39,036 nt of DNA from an uncultured Pseudomonadota bacterium (lineage in GTDB: Bacteria > Pseudomonadota > Gammaproteobacteria > Comchoanobacterales > Comchoanobacteraceae): positions 1 through 39,036 of the forward strand of contig CAJVZW010000012.1 of assembly GCA_913020085.1 (NCBI GenBank). Reading direction: 5' to 3'. The translations under genes were made by a program, and so were the position numbers. The notes beneath the pieces are model-generated. The model saw only the letters and a program-made list of their open reading frames with translations. It made no database searches and was not told the DNA's origin. This document shows positions 8,408 to 16,501 of this stretch, piece after piece. The stretch's first letter is position 1. Each line of letters begins with the position of its first letter.

Positions 8408-9607
8408 ATGATTCAGCCAATCCTTGATTCAATTGATACAATATCGATGCCTGTTGATAAGGTCTTTCACCCGTGTCGTTTAGAAGATGCTGATAAAGAT
8501 GATTTAAAATATATTAGAATTTTTTTATCTGCATACTCAGGCTCCAAAGATACATTTACCGCGTACCGAAGAGATATCGAGCGGTTGCTACTATGGCTGT
8601 GGCATGTTGAAAAAAGTACACTTCGAGATTTAACTCGAGATCAGCTGACACGCTTCCTGCATTTTATTGATAAGCCACCGAAACACTGGATTATGGAGCA
8701 GGTTGTGCCCCGTGTGGGTCAAAGTATTAACGAGCCAAATCCTAATTGGCGCCCATTCTCATCAAGAGGGAAATCCATTCAAACTTATCAATTATCATCA
8801 AGCTCTATGAAGGCAATGATGGCTTCCATCAGTACTTGCTTAACATACTTGGTTCAAGAGCAGTACCTTCAGCAAAATGTCATGCTTATGTTGCGACAGA
8901 AAAATAGATATATCCAACGAGAGCAACAAACTATCATCACGCGTAAACTTACATCTGTGCAGTGGCGCTCTGTGATTGCGTGTGCGCTTGATAAGGCAAG
9001 TGGAGATTTTGAGCAGGAAAGAACACTGTTTATTTTATCTGCGTTTTACTTATTGGGTTTGAGGATCTCAGAATTATCAGTTTCTGATAGACATACTCCG
9101 AGTATGGGAAACTTTTATTGTGATGAGAATCATTGTTATTGGTACACTGTGGTAGGTAAAGGAAATAAATACAGAGAAATAGCAGTTTGTGATGATATGC
9201 TAAGTGCACTTGTTCGTTATCGAAAAGCACTGCACCTGTCTGCTTATCCCCATAAAATGGAGCAAGGTTATCTTCTTCCAAAAGTCAAAGGTCGCGGCGG
9301 GCTTGGCTCGCGTCAGATAAGAAAAATTGTTATGAATGCCTTTAAGGATGCAGTTAATAGGATGCGGGTTGAAGGAGATATGCAAAATGCGCAAGATTTA
9401 GATGTTGCCACTGTGCACTGGTTGCGTCATACTGCCATTTCTCATGATGTCACATTAAGGCCAACTGAACATGTTCGTGATGATGCAGGGCATGAAAATA
9501 TTACGATTACTGATCGTTATATAAACGTCAGTAGAAAAAACCGACATGCTTCTGCGAAGCAAAAACCACTGTTACCAATTGAGGGAGACGACAATGCAGT
9601 ACTTTAA
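8408..9607 (+). CDS. Tyrosine recombinase / integrase
   Basis: A 399-residue site-specific recombinase. The catalytic set is complete: Arg219 in GLRISEL, Lys251 in GKGNKYREI, His337 and Arg340 in HWLRHT, His362 in AGHENITITDRYI and the nucleophile Tyr371. An N-terminal SAM-like DNA-binding domain spans about residues 34-165. It is longer than XerC/XerD (about 300) and lacks their exact signatures. I preferred the ATG at 8408 to the in-frame TTG at 8387, which lies inside relA. It starts 7 bp after relA and overlaps malic enzyme by 14 bp, so it is embedded in an operon rather than sitting beside a tRNA. No direct repeats resembling att sites were seen. Confidence 0.87.
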   Translation: MIQPILDSIDTISMPVDKVFHPCRLEDADKDDLKYIRIFLSAYSGSKDTFTAYRRDIERLLLWLWHVEKSTLRDLTRDQLTRFLHFIDKPPKHWIMEQVVPRVGQSINEPNPNWRPFSSRGKSIQTYQLSSSSMKAMMASISTCLTYLVQEQYLQQNVMLMLRQKNRYIQREQQTIITRKLTSVQWRSVIACALDKASGDFEQERTLFILSAFYLLGLRISELSVSDRHTPSMGNFYCDENHCYWYTVVGKGNKYREIAVCDDMLSALVRYRKALHLSAYPHKMEQGYLLPKVKGRGGLGSRQIRKIVMNAFKDAVNRMRVEGDMQNAQDLDVATVHWLRHTAISHDVTLRPTEHVRDDAGHENITITDRYINVSRKNRHASAKQKPLLPIEGDDNAVL

Positions 9608-11282
9608 GGTGAAGAAAAATAAACAAGGCAAAAAAGTAATAGAAACACAACTTGCAGGCAAGCCAATTCTTACCATTCCTCAATTAAATAAAGGCACTGC
9701 TTTTTCCCAAGAGGAGCGACGGAGTTTAGGGCTGTTGGGCAAATTGCCTGGACGTGTTGAGGATCTTGACGGTCAAGTCCAAAGAGCTTATCAACAGTTC
9801 TGCGATTATACCCTGCCGATTCACAAAAATATCTTTCTTAATGTGCTTCATAACACTAACGAAGTGCTCTTCTATGCTTTGATAAAGAAACATTTTAAAG
9901 AGATGATGCCGATTGTTTATACGCCAGTAGTCGGAGATTCTGTTGTTGATTTTTCAAAATCTTTTCGGCAAACCAGGGGCCTATATGTCTCTTATGAGGA
10001 TATTGATAATCTAGAGGAAATATTTCAAAACCGAACCAACCAAGACGTTCAGTTGATTGTGATCACCGATGGCAGTGGTGTCCTTGGAATTGGTGATCAG
10101 GGCGTGGGTGGAATGGGTATTCCTATTGCTAAACTGGTTCTCTATACCGCCATTGGGGGAATCAGTCCATATAATACATTGCCAGTGGTTCTTGATGTGG
10201 GTACAGATAATCAGACGCTTCTGGATGATCCATTATATTTGGGCTGGCGCCATCCTCGTATTAATGAAAAGGAGTACCAACACTTTATTGAGAAGGTAAT
10301 AAGCTGTATAAAACAAGAATATGACCGTGCTTTCATTCACTGGGAGGACTTCTCTGCCAAAAACGCCGTATCAATTCTGGATCGCTATCGCGAGAAAATG
10401 TGTACATTTAACGATGATATTCAGGGTACTGGTGTTGTGGCTCTGGCTGCAATATTAGCTGCGTTAAAGCGTAAAGGTTCGAATATTAAGGGCCAAAGAA
10501 TTTTGATTTTTGGTGCCGGGGCAGCTGGTTGCGGGATTGCTGAGCATTTATTTCACTCCATGATCAAGTTAGGTTTTACAGAACAAGAGGCTAAAGATCA
10601 ATTTTGGTTAATTGATCGTCAAGGTTTATTGTTTGATGACTCTGATAACATCAGCCAGGTGCAAATGAATTTTGCACGCTCTAAAGATGAGCGCCCACTC
10701 TTTAATGAGTATAGTCTTCATGGGGTGGTAAAAGTCATTAAGCCAACTATCTTGATCGGATGCTCAGCTGTGGCAGGCAGTTTTACTGATGAAATACTCA
10801 GAGACCTTGCATCACTGGTAGATCATCCTGTTATTCTACCTTTATCAAATCCTACCGAGCGTGCTGAGGCAACGCCAGAGGCAATATACACTGCAACGCT
10901 CGGTCGAGTCTTTGTTGCTACTGGTTCTCCTTTTCCTGCGTTCAGTTTTGGTGGTAAAGCTCAGGTGATTGGTCAGTGTAATAACGCGTATGCATTTCCG
11001 GGTATTGGTCTTGCTGTAGTTGCTGTCAAAGCAAGGCGAATAACAGACGAGATGTTATATGCCGCAAGTGAGGCAATCTGTGATTATGTTGTGAATAATA
11101 AGTATTCTGATCAATTGATTACTCCGATACCAGAGATGTCAGTTGAGATAGCGAAGAGTGTAGCATATGCTGTTGCGAAAAAAGCTGTAGAGAGTGATAA
11201 TGCAGGGCTGTCAGGTGACCCAATAAAGCTTGTTGATGAGCTTTACTGGGAACCTAAATATTATCCTGTAGTTAGGGGGTAG
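9594..11282 (+). CDS. maeA: NAD-dependent malic enzyme
   Basis: Converts malate to pyruvate and CO2 with reduction of NAD. The 562-residue length is close to E. coli MaeA (565). Visible motifs are IVYTPVVGD, the signature FNDDIQGTGVVALAA, the dinucleotide-binding GAGAAGCGIAEHL, and LPLSNPTERAEATPE near the C-terminus. The frame is open from 9546, but the ATG at 9594 has a good Shine-Dalgarno (GAGGGAG) and gives the expected N-terminus (MQYFKVKKN). It overlaps the recombinase by 14 bp, suggesting coupled translation, and overlaps the convergent DotI-like gene by 11 bp. It supplies pyruvate when amino acids or C4 acids are the carbon source. Confidence 0.95.
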   Translation: MQYFKVKKNKQGKKVIETQLAGKPILTIPQLNKGTAFSQEERRSLGLLGKLPGRVEDLDGQVQRAYQQFCDYTLPIHKNIFLNVLHNTNEVLFYALIKKHFKEMMPIVYTPVVGDSVVDFSKSFRQTRGLYVSYEDIDNLEEIFQNRTNQDVQLIVITDGSGVLGIGDQGVGGMGIPIAKLVLYTAIGGISPYNTLPVVLDVGTDNQTLLDDPLYLGWRHPRINEKEYQHFIEKVISCIKQEYDRAFIHWEDFSAKNAVSILDRYREKMCTFNDDIQGTGVVALAAILAALKRKGSNIKGQRILIFGAGAAGCGIAEHLFHSMIKLGFTEQEAKDQFWLIDRQGLLFDDSDNISQVQMNFARSKDERPLFNEYSLHGVVKVIKPTILIGCSAVAGSFTDEILRDLASLVDHPVILPLSNPTERAEATPEAIYTATLGRVFVATGSPFPAFSFGGKAQVIGQCNNAYAFPGIGLAVVAVKARRITDEMLYAASEAICDYVVNNKYSDQLITPIPEMSVEIAKSVAYAVAKKAVESDNAGLSGDPIKLVDELYWEPKYYPVVRG

Positions 11283-11760
11283 AAGCCTCTTTGCGTTTTT
11301 TGCACATCATGGCTTGCTCAAGATTTTTCATTTTAATTTGAGCGTCACCAATCTTGTCAAAAGTCAGAGAGTCAATCATATAACTATCCTTGCCCTCGGT
11401 GACAGCTATTTGAACCTTAAGTTTTTGAGACAGGGATAGGTCAGAGCCCTGAAAAATAAGCTCATATTCACCTTGAAGTTTGTGATTGTCGTCTTTTAAT
11501 TTCGAGAGAGGCACAAGATTTTTATTGCTCATTGTTAGCTTCAGCTCTTTAATCAGCGGTACATTGGTTTTGTTAAAGGATTCTTTAAAAACAACAAACG
11601 CCTCTTTGGTAAAGTATTTTTCAATCCTTGAAAAGTATTGATCTGTGTCTTGATTGCTAATATGCATAATATTGTTAATCGCTTCAGTACCCCACTGCTG
11701 ATAGTTTGCGTAGCAGTTTGATATGAATAGCATAGTTAAGAGAATAATTCTGATAAGCAT
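11272..11760 (-). CDS. Secreted DotI/IcmL-like domain protein (tentative)
   Basis: A 162-residue protein with a signal peptide (MLIRIILLTMLFISNCYA). The mature part reads WGTEAINNI, then an aromatic segment ending YFTKEAFVVFKESF, NVPLIKELKL and a beta-rich C-terminus. That pattern (Trp-xxx-Ala helix, then YFT...F, then a basic strand) resembles the periplasmic domain of DotI/IcmL of type IVB secretion systems. DotI itself has a transmembrane helix and a longer C-terminus, so this would be a stand-alone relative, not a core component. I chose the ATG at 11760 because AAAGGA lies ahead of it and it yields a clean signal peptide. It lies 52 bp after ctpA on the same strand. Family assignment is by eye. 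Confidence 0.5.
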   Translation of the reverse strand: MLIRIILLTMLFISNCYANYQQWGTEAINNIMHISNQDTDQYFSRIEKYFTKEAFVVFKESFNKTNVPLIKELKLTMSNKNLVPLSKLKDDNHKLQGEYELIFQGSDLSLSQKLKVQIAVTEGKDSYMIDSLTFDKIGDAQIKMKNLEQAMMCKKRKEASTP

Positions 11761-11812
11761 GTCCAGTTCCTTTGATAATGTAAATTTATGATGCACCGAT
11801 TGTATTTAATTA

Positions 11813-13117
11813 TCAAGTGGCTGATTCGTCATCAAGCGAATTCAGCGCTTTGATAAGCACAATTGCTTGATATAGGACATAATCCTTTTGCGCAACTTCT
11901 GTGATGAGTTTCGACGTATTAGAGTGTTTTTTCTTCCCAGTGCCATTTTTAATATGGTTAGAAAGGTTTTGCTCTCTTAGGTAGCGATCTACATCAAAGC
12001 CTTCTTTTGCTTTTACATTAACAGTAAGATCAGGAATTTCTATATCTGGCTTTACGCCATTGGCCTGTATAGAAATCCCATTTGGGGAATAATACAGCGC
12101 CGTTGTGATTTTTATTGCAGAGCTCTCATCCACTGGAAGTACTGTCTGAACCGATCCTTTCCCAAACGAGCGTGTCCCAATGATAATGGCTCTGTCATGA
12201 TCCATTAGAGCTTGGGCAAAGATTTCAGATGCCGAGGCTGAGCCAGCATTTATAACAACAACAATCGGTAGGCCGCTAGCTACATCTCCAGACGTAGCGC
12301 TTGCTTCAAGCTGACTGTAAGGATGTCTGCCTTTTGTAAAGACAATCTTTTTGTTTTCGCCAAGGTTCTTAGCATCTAGAAATAAGTCAGTTGTGCTAAT
12401 CGCGCTATCAAGTAGCCCACCTGGGTTATTTCTAAGATCAATAATCAGCCCAGTTATTTTGCCTTTTTTAAATTTCTCTATGGATTTGGCAACTTCCCGT
12501 GTTGTGTTTTCACTGAAGCTTGCTATGCGGATGTAGCCGGTGTTTCCGTATCGCTTGGATTTGACGCTGGAGTAAGTGATATTCTTACGCATTATTTTTT
12601 TTACAAGGGGGGCTTTTTCCTTGTCACGGATAATAATTAGCTCAACTTCGGTATTTGCTTTTCCTCGAATCATTTGTACTGCCTGAAGGTAGGGCATTTG
12701 ATCGATGCGCTGACCGTCTACATGACTAATAAGGTCATTTGGCTGCAGTCCGGCTTTTGCAGCAGGTGATCCATCGAGCGGAGCAATAACTTTAAGTAAT
12801 CCATCTTCATGAGTGATTTCAACACCAATGCCTGCAAATTCGTTGCTTGTGTTACTTTGAAGTAATTTGAATGATTCTGCATCTAGGTAGTCTGAGTGAG
12901 GGTCAAGATTAGTCAACATCCCCCGGATTGCGTTATCAACAAGTTCTTTATATTCAACAGGGTCTATGTAAAATTGGTTGATATGCTCGATAGCAGTTGC
13001 AAGTCGCATTGTGTCTTCTTGCGTGTAAATCGGTTTAGTTTTGGTATTATCTCCAGCAAAACTCTCGTATGCAAGTCCATTAATGCAAAGAAATATAACT
13101 AATAATCTAATCAACAT
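11813..13117 (-). CDS. Carboxyl-terminal processing protease (S41A, CtpA type)
   Basis: A periplasmic serine protease that cleaves proteins at non-polar C-termini and in other bacteria trims peptidoglycan hydrolases. The 434-residue protein has a signal peptide (about 1-21), an N-terminal helical region with GMLTNLDPHSDYLD (66-79), and a PDZ domain at about 95-165 (EFAGIGVEI, GSPAAKAGLQPNDLI). The S41 core carries IDLRNNPGGLL (226-236), the serine segment AGSASASEIF (291-300) and the lysine segment FGKGSVQ (318-324, Lys320). The basic C-terminus has a KKKHS stretch. It has its own promoter and is followed by the DotI-like gene, so the two may be co-transcribed. Two L,D-transpeptidases and a transglycosylase-like lipoprotein elsewhere in the window are possible envelope partners. 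Confidence 0.93.
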   Translation of the reverse strand: MLIRLLVIFLCINGLAYESFAGDNTKTKPIYTQEDTMRLATAIEHINQFYIDPVEYKELVDNAIRGMLTNLDPHSDYLDAESFKLLQSNTSNEFAGIGVEITHEDGLLKVIAPLDGSPAAKAGLQPNDLISHVDGQRIDQMPYLQAVQMIRGKANTEVELIIIRDKEKAPLVKKIMRKNITYSSVKSKRYGNTGYIRIASFSENTTREVAKSIEKFKKGKITGLIIDLRNNPGGLLDSAISTTDLFLDAKNLGENKKIVFTKGRHPYSQLEASATSGDVASGLPIVVVINAGSASASEIFAQALMDHDRAIIIGTRSFGKGSVQTVLPVDESSAIKITTALYYSPNGISIQANGVKPDIEIPDLTVNVKAKEGFDVDRYLREQNLSNHIKNGTGKKKHSNTSKLITEVAQKDYVLYQAIVLIKALNSLDDESAT

Positions 13118-13139
13118 AAAACATCCTTATTACCCACTG

Positions 13140-13168
13140 ATTATAGCAGGATTTAAATAAAAGATGAA
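13140..13168 (-). promoter_or_regulatory. Promoter for ctpA
   Basis: A consensus TATAAT (13145-13140) on the minus strand lies 22 bases before the ATG, with TTCATC (13168-13163) at 17 bp as a weak -35. The perfect -10 makes this fairly likely. Confidence 0.5.
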
Positions 13169-13222
13169 ATGAATCGGTGCTTTAAATACTTATCAATAAA
13201 CAGTGAGTTGAGCATGGCTAAA

Positions 13223-13252
13223 TTGACATCAGGAAATAACTGTGGTTATACT
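13223..13252 (+). promoter_or_regulatory. Near-consensus sigma70 promoter for the MFS transporter
   Basis: TTGACA (13223-13228), an 18 bp spacer and TATACT (13247-13252). This is the best promoter match in the window and predicts a leader of about 30 bases before the ATG at 13291. It should drive the transporter and the overlapping lipoprotein gene. Confidence 0.65.
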
Positions 13253-13290
13253 GCAATCATGGTTCTTAATTTTAATATCAGAAATCTCTT

Positions 13291-14550
13291 ATGATTAATG
13301 TCAATTATCTGGCAGATAATCGTGTTAAATATCTGCCCCTATTTAGTGTTTTTATTGCAATGTCCTTGTACTGCATCGACGTGCTACTCAGGGTGTGCCC
13401 TGGAGTTCTCTCCTCGCAGCTGATCACGCACTATAAGATAAACCAAACCGCTTTTAGTAATCTTTCTGCTGCATACTTCTATATATATGCACCCATGCAG
13501 CTTCCGGTTGGTATACTTATGGACAGATATGGCCCGCGTAAACTTTTATCGGTATCTAGCCTTGCTTGTTGTCTTGGTACAATTTTATTTTCATTGACGC
13601 ATACCTATTGGATCGCATTTATTGGAAGGTTATTAATCGGCTTTGGCGCCTCTTTTGCATTTGTTGGTATCATGAAGCTAGCAACCCTCGTCCTGCCACC
13701 TAACCGCTTTGCAGTTATCTCAGGAAGTACCATGGCACTTGGGATGATTGGAGCAATGGTGGGTGATCAAATTTTAAAGCATTTTTTACTTAATGGTCAG
13801 TGGCAAGGATTCATGTTTAAGATTAGCGGTATCTTGCTCATACTTGGTCTTGTGATTCATCTTACTGCCCCCACATTAAACCATAACGATGATGAGCATT
13901 CTCGCTACACTATGGGGCAGATAATGAGAGATGCGCTTGGGCTTGTTAGGCAAAGAGAGATTTGGAATGCTGCACTTATTGGATGTCTAATGTTTACGCC
14001 ATTAACCTGGTTTGCTGAATACCTTGGTAAAACATATCTGGCAATGAGCATGAATATTTCCTTCTCATCCGCTACTAATCTTAATGGCCTCATTTTTGTG
14101 GGCTGGGCCATAGGGGGCCTCGTTGTAACTAGCTTTTCTGACTATATCCGATCACGTCGCCTGCCGATCATACTCGGCGCTCTGGTATCCTTTGCACTTT
14201 CATTACTTATTCTCTATCAGACAGGTATTAGATATGAGATTATGGCCCTTATCATGGTTGTCTTTGGTATTGCTAATAGTGTCCAGGTTCTCGCGTTCCC
14301 TATAGCAAAAGAAATCACAAAGCCACACCTTCAGGCGACCGCCATGTGTTTCATCAATATGATCTGTATGTTCTCTGGTAATCTACAAGTCTTTCTTGGT
14401 TATTCACTTGATATGGTCCATCATTTTTCCAGCCACTCACATGATGTTCTCCAGTTATCTGACTATCAGATTGTTTTTTCATTGCTGCCGATTGCTCTGC
14501 TGCTTACTTCAGTCATTGCTTATAACATGCGTGAATCATTTTCGGATTAA
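13291..14550 (+). CDS. MFS transporter, Legionella/Coxiella Pht-like
   Basis: A 419-residue, 12-helix major facilitator protein. The N-terminal part (DVLLRVCPGVLSSQL, then APMQLPVGILMDRYGPRKLL) has the arrangement of the Pht transporters of Legionella and relatives, which import amino acids or nucleosides from the host vacuole. The DRYGPRKLL stretch is the MFS loop 2-3 signature; GRLLIGFGASFAFVG is the next conserved segment. The substrate cannot be read from sequence. A near-consensus promoter precedes it. The stop overlaps the next start as TAATG, so the lipoprotein gene is likely translated with it. The Pht resemblance is from pattern, so the subfamily call is less certain than the MFS call. 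Confidence 0.88.
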   Translation: MINVNYLADNRVKYLPLFSVFIAMSLYCIDVLLRVCPGVLSSQLITHYKINQTAFSNLSAAYFYIYAPMQLPVGILMDRYGPRKLLSVSSLACCLGTILFSLTHTYWIAFIGRLLIGFGASFAFVGIMKLATLVLPPNRFAVISGSTMALGMIGAMVGDQILKHFLLNGQWQGFMFKISGILLILGLVIHLTAPTLNHNDDEHSRYTMGQIMRDALGLVRQREIWNAALIGCLMFTPLTWFAEYLGKTYLAMSMNISFSSATNLNGLIFVGWAIGGLVVTSFSDYIRSRRLPIILGALVSFALSLLILYQTGIRYEIMALIMVVFGIANSVQVLAFPIAKEITKPHLQATAMCFINMICMFSGNLQVFLGYSLDMVHHFSSHSHDVLQLSDYQIVFSLLPIALLLTSVIAYNMRESFSD

Positions 14551-15143
14551 TGCGAGTCTTTATTCTTCCTATTATCATTTTACTGTCTTCTTGTCAGCCC
14601 CATGATATATCATCACCGCACGATGGGTGTGCTATTTTAAAAAACCGCGGCTGGTATTCGTCAGCTGCAGCTTCAGAGCGCTCATGGGGAATAGATGTAT
14701 CAACTCAGCTTGCAGTCATTTATCAGGAATCTAGCTTTAAGCATACTGCCAAAACAGATAAAGCTTATAAGTTATGGATCATCCCATGGGGACATGTATC
14801 CACTGCATATGGTTATCCACAAGCGATGGATGCTATTTGGAATGAGTATTTAGACGAGAGGGGAGGGATATTAACTTCTCGTACACGCTTTAAAGATGCA
14901 ACTGATTTTATTGGCTGGTATCTAAATAAGATTGCAAGTACGCTCAACATTCCAAAAGGTGACGTAAAGCGACTATATATTGCATATCATGAGGGCATTG
15001 CTGGATATCGTAAAGGGTCATATAAAAAGAATAAGCGTCTTATTAAGGTCGCAGAGAAAGTAGCATCTCGAGCGAGAGCTTATAATAATCAGCTGAAAGA
15101 ATGTCGATTCCAGCTATCACTTAATTCACTCTTTCTTGGTTAA
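14550..15143 (+). CDS. Lytic-transglycosylase-like lipoprotein
   Basis: A 197-residue lipoprotein: signal MRVFILPIIILLSSC with lipobox LSSC, so Cys15 would be acylated. The mature domain has WGIDVSTQLAVIYQESSF, where the ES pair matches the SLT family catalytic glutamate, then an AYGYPQAMDAIWNEY segment and IAYHEGIAGYRKGSYKK. I know this arrangement from small SLT-domain lipoproteins of gammaproteobacteria, predicted to cut peptidoglycan glycan strands. The gene starts on the last base of the MFS stop codon (TAATG), implying coupling, although the functional link is not obvious. The 3' end overlaps the convergent antiporter gene by 23 bp. Confidence 0.8.
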   Translation: MRVFILPIIILLSSCQPHDISSPHDGCAILKNRGWYSSAAASERSWGIDVSTQLAVIYQESSFKHTAKTDKAYKLWIIPWGHVSTAYGYPQAMDAIWNEYLDERGGILTSRTRFKDATDFIGWYLNKIASTLNIPKGDVKRLYIAYHEGIAGYRKGSYKKNKRLIKVAEKVASRARAYNNQLKECRFQLSLNSLFLG

Positions 15144-16407
15144 ATCCTGCATTTGATTTTACAGGTTGATGGATCTTTAAATACCACTTAAGTAAATTCT
15201 CAGAAGTGATTCCTTGTATGATTACAGAGAATATAACATTTGCATAAGTCAAAAGCAGAATTGTGCGATAGGCTTCAATATCAGTTTGAGGGACACATAG
15301 CGCAAGAGCAATTGCTAAACCGCCTCTCAGTCCAGACCAGGTAATCAAAGAACCAAGATATTTTGGCTGCGGTTTGTAAAGATGGACGATGCTAAGATTG
15401 AGATTGACACAAATAAATCTAGCAATAAGTACAATCAGGATTGATGACACTGCTAAATAGCCAAGCGTGCCTGTAAAATGAAGTCCTATTGCAAGGGTGC
15501 CTATCATTATAAATAATATAGAATTGAGAAACTCATCAATTACCGCCCAGAAAAGTAATATCTGTTCTTTGTCCTTAAAGTTTGAGATCAAATGACTGGT
15601 GCTAAGGCCGAGGATAACAACATATAGCGCGCCCGACACACCCAGTACTTCACATATTTCATATCCAGAGATGGTATAGGTAATGGTGCATAATATTTTT
15701 TGGGTTATCGATAAATCAATACTTCTAAAAAGTACTTTTAAAGAGAAGTATGCAAGTATTCCAAGGAGAATTCCGCCAATTGCCATCTTCATAAAAGTTG
15801 AGATGATACTAAGGATTGAAAGATCAATTACCTCCATTTTTGCGGAGGTAAGCACGCTAAAAGCAACAATGCCAACGCCATCATTAAACAAGGATTCACC
15901 TGCAATGATTGTGGAGAGTTTTTGCGGTGCTTTAAGTTGTTTCAGAAGTCCAAGCACCGCAATGGGATCAGTGGGTGAGATAATTGAACCAAATACTAAG
16001 CAGTCTATCCAATTGAGGTGAATGCCAAGAACAATACTTACGCTGTGCATTGCAATGGCGATTAATAATATTGATCCGAGTGTTGCAACGATGGCGAGGC
16101 TAACAATTTCAAGACCGGCACTTTTGACAAATTTGGTATCAACATGAACAGAGCCAGCATAGAGCAATATGCCTAGCATATATGATAAAAACACATCAGC
16201 AAAAGGAATCGCTCGGATATTATCAATAATGTCGATGAAAAATAAGTCAGGCAAGTAATAGGCTGATAAGCCCAGCGACGCAACAATAATGAGGCTGGTA
16301 ATTAATAGCGAAATAGTTGCCTGTATATTAAACTGCTTCTCACAGTATATTCCAAGGCCAACAGACAATGCGCAGATAACAGAGAACGACTCGTGAGGTA
16401 ATAACAT
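15121..16407 (-). CDS. CPA1-family cation/proton antiporter
   Basis: A 428-residue protein with about 12 hydrophobic helices. CPA1 marks are IISPTDPIAVLGLLKQL around residue 145, GESLFNDGVGIVAFSVL around 170, and WSGLRGGLAIALALCVP around 365. The Asp of ND is the expected ion-binding residue. It should exchange Na+ (or K+) for H+ at the inner membrane. There is no large C-terminal cytoplasmic domain, unlike many NhaP proteins. It is divergent from nhaA, and the two promoters overlap at their -35 elements, so two unrelated antiporter families may be regulated together. Confidence 0.9.
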   Translation of the reverse strand: MLLPHESFSVICALSVGLGIYCEKQFNIQATISLLITSLIIVASLGLSAYYLPDLFFIDIIDNIRAIPFADVFLSYMLGILLYAGSVHVDTKFVKSAGLEIVSLAIVATLGSILLIAIAMHSVSIVLGIHLNWIDCLVFGSIISPTDPIAVLGLLKQLKAPQKLSTIIAGESLFNDGVGIVAFSVLTSAKMEVIDLSILSIISTFMKMAIGGILLGILAYFSLKVLFRSIDLSITQKILCTITYTISGYEICEVLGVSGALYVVILGLSTSHLISNFKDKEQILLFWAVIDEFLNSILFIMIGTLAIGLHFTGTLGYLAVSSILIVLIARFICVNLNLSIVHLYKPQPKYLGSLITWSGLRGGLAIALALCVPQTDIEAYRTILLLTYANVIFSVIIQGITSENLLKWYLKIHQPVKSNAGFNQERVN

Positions 16408-16427
16408 AATAGACGCTTAAATTAAAA

Positions 16428-16455
16428 ATTATAACTTATAATTGCGATTGCACAA
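16428..16455 (-). promoter_or_regulatory. Promoter for the CPA1 antiporter gene
   Basis: Minus strand TTGTGC (16455-16450), 16 bp spacer, consensus TATAAT (16433-16428), then about 20 bases to the ATG. Its -35 shares four bases with the -35 of the opposing nhaA promoter. Confidence 0.55.
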
Positions 16456-16476
16456 GTATCAATCTTCATATATCGT
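16448..16476 (+). promoter_or_regulatory. Promoter for nhaA
   Basis: TTGCAC (16448-16453), 17 bp spacer, TATCGT (16471-16476), about 25 bases before the ATG. The -35 overlaps the opposing -35 within the string TTGCACAA. Confidence 0.45.
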
Positions 16477-16501
16477 ATTTGAGTAATAAGGAAATTATCA
16501 T

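Noticed and set aside
9546-9593. Extended N-terminus of malic enzyme from 9546
   Set aside because: The extra residues overlap recombinase coding sequence, match nothing in malic enzymes, and the ATG at 9594 has a strong Shine-Dalgarno.
8300-9700. Integrated element with att sites around the tyrosine recombinase
   Set aside because: No flanking direct repeats, tRNA or cargo were found, and both neighbours are intact housekeeping genes.
15683-16021. 112-codon open frame antisense to the CPA1 antiporter gene
   Set aside because: Opposite a gene with all family motifs; composition is explained by the complementary codons.
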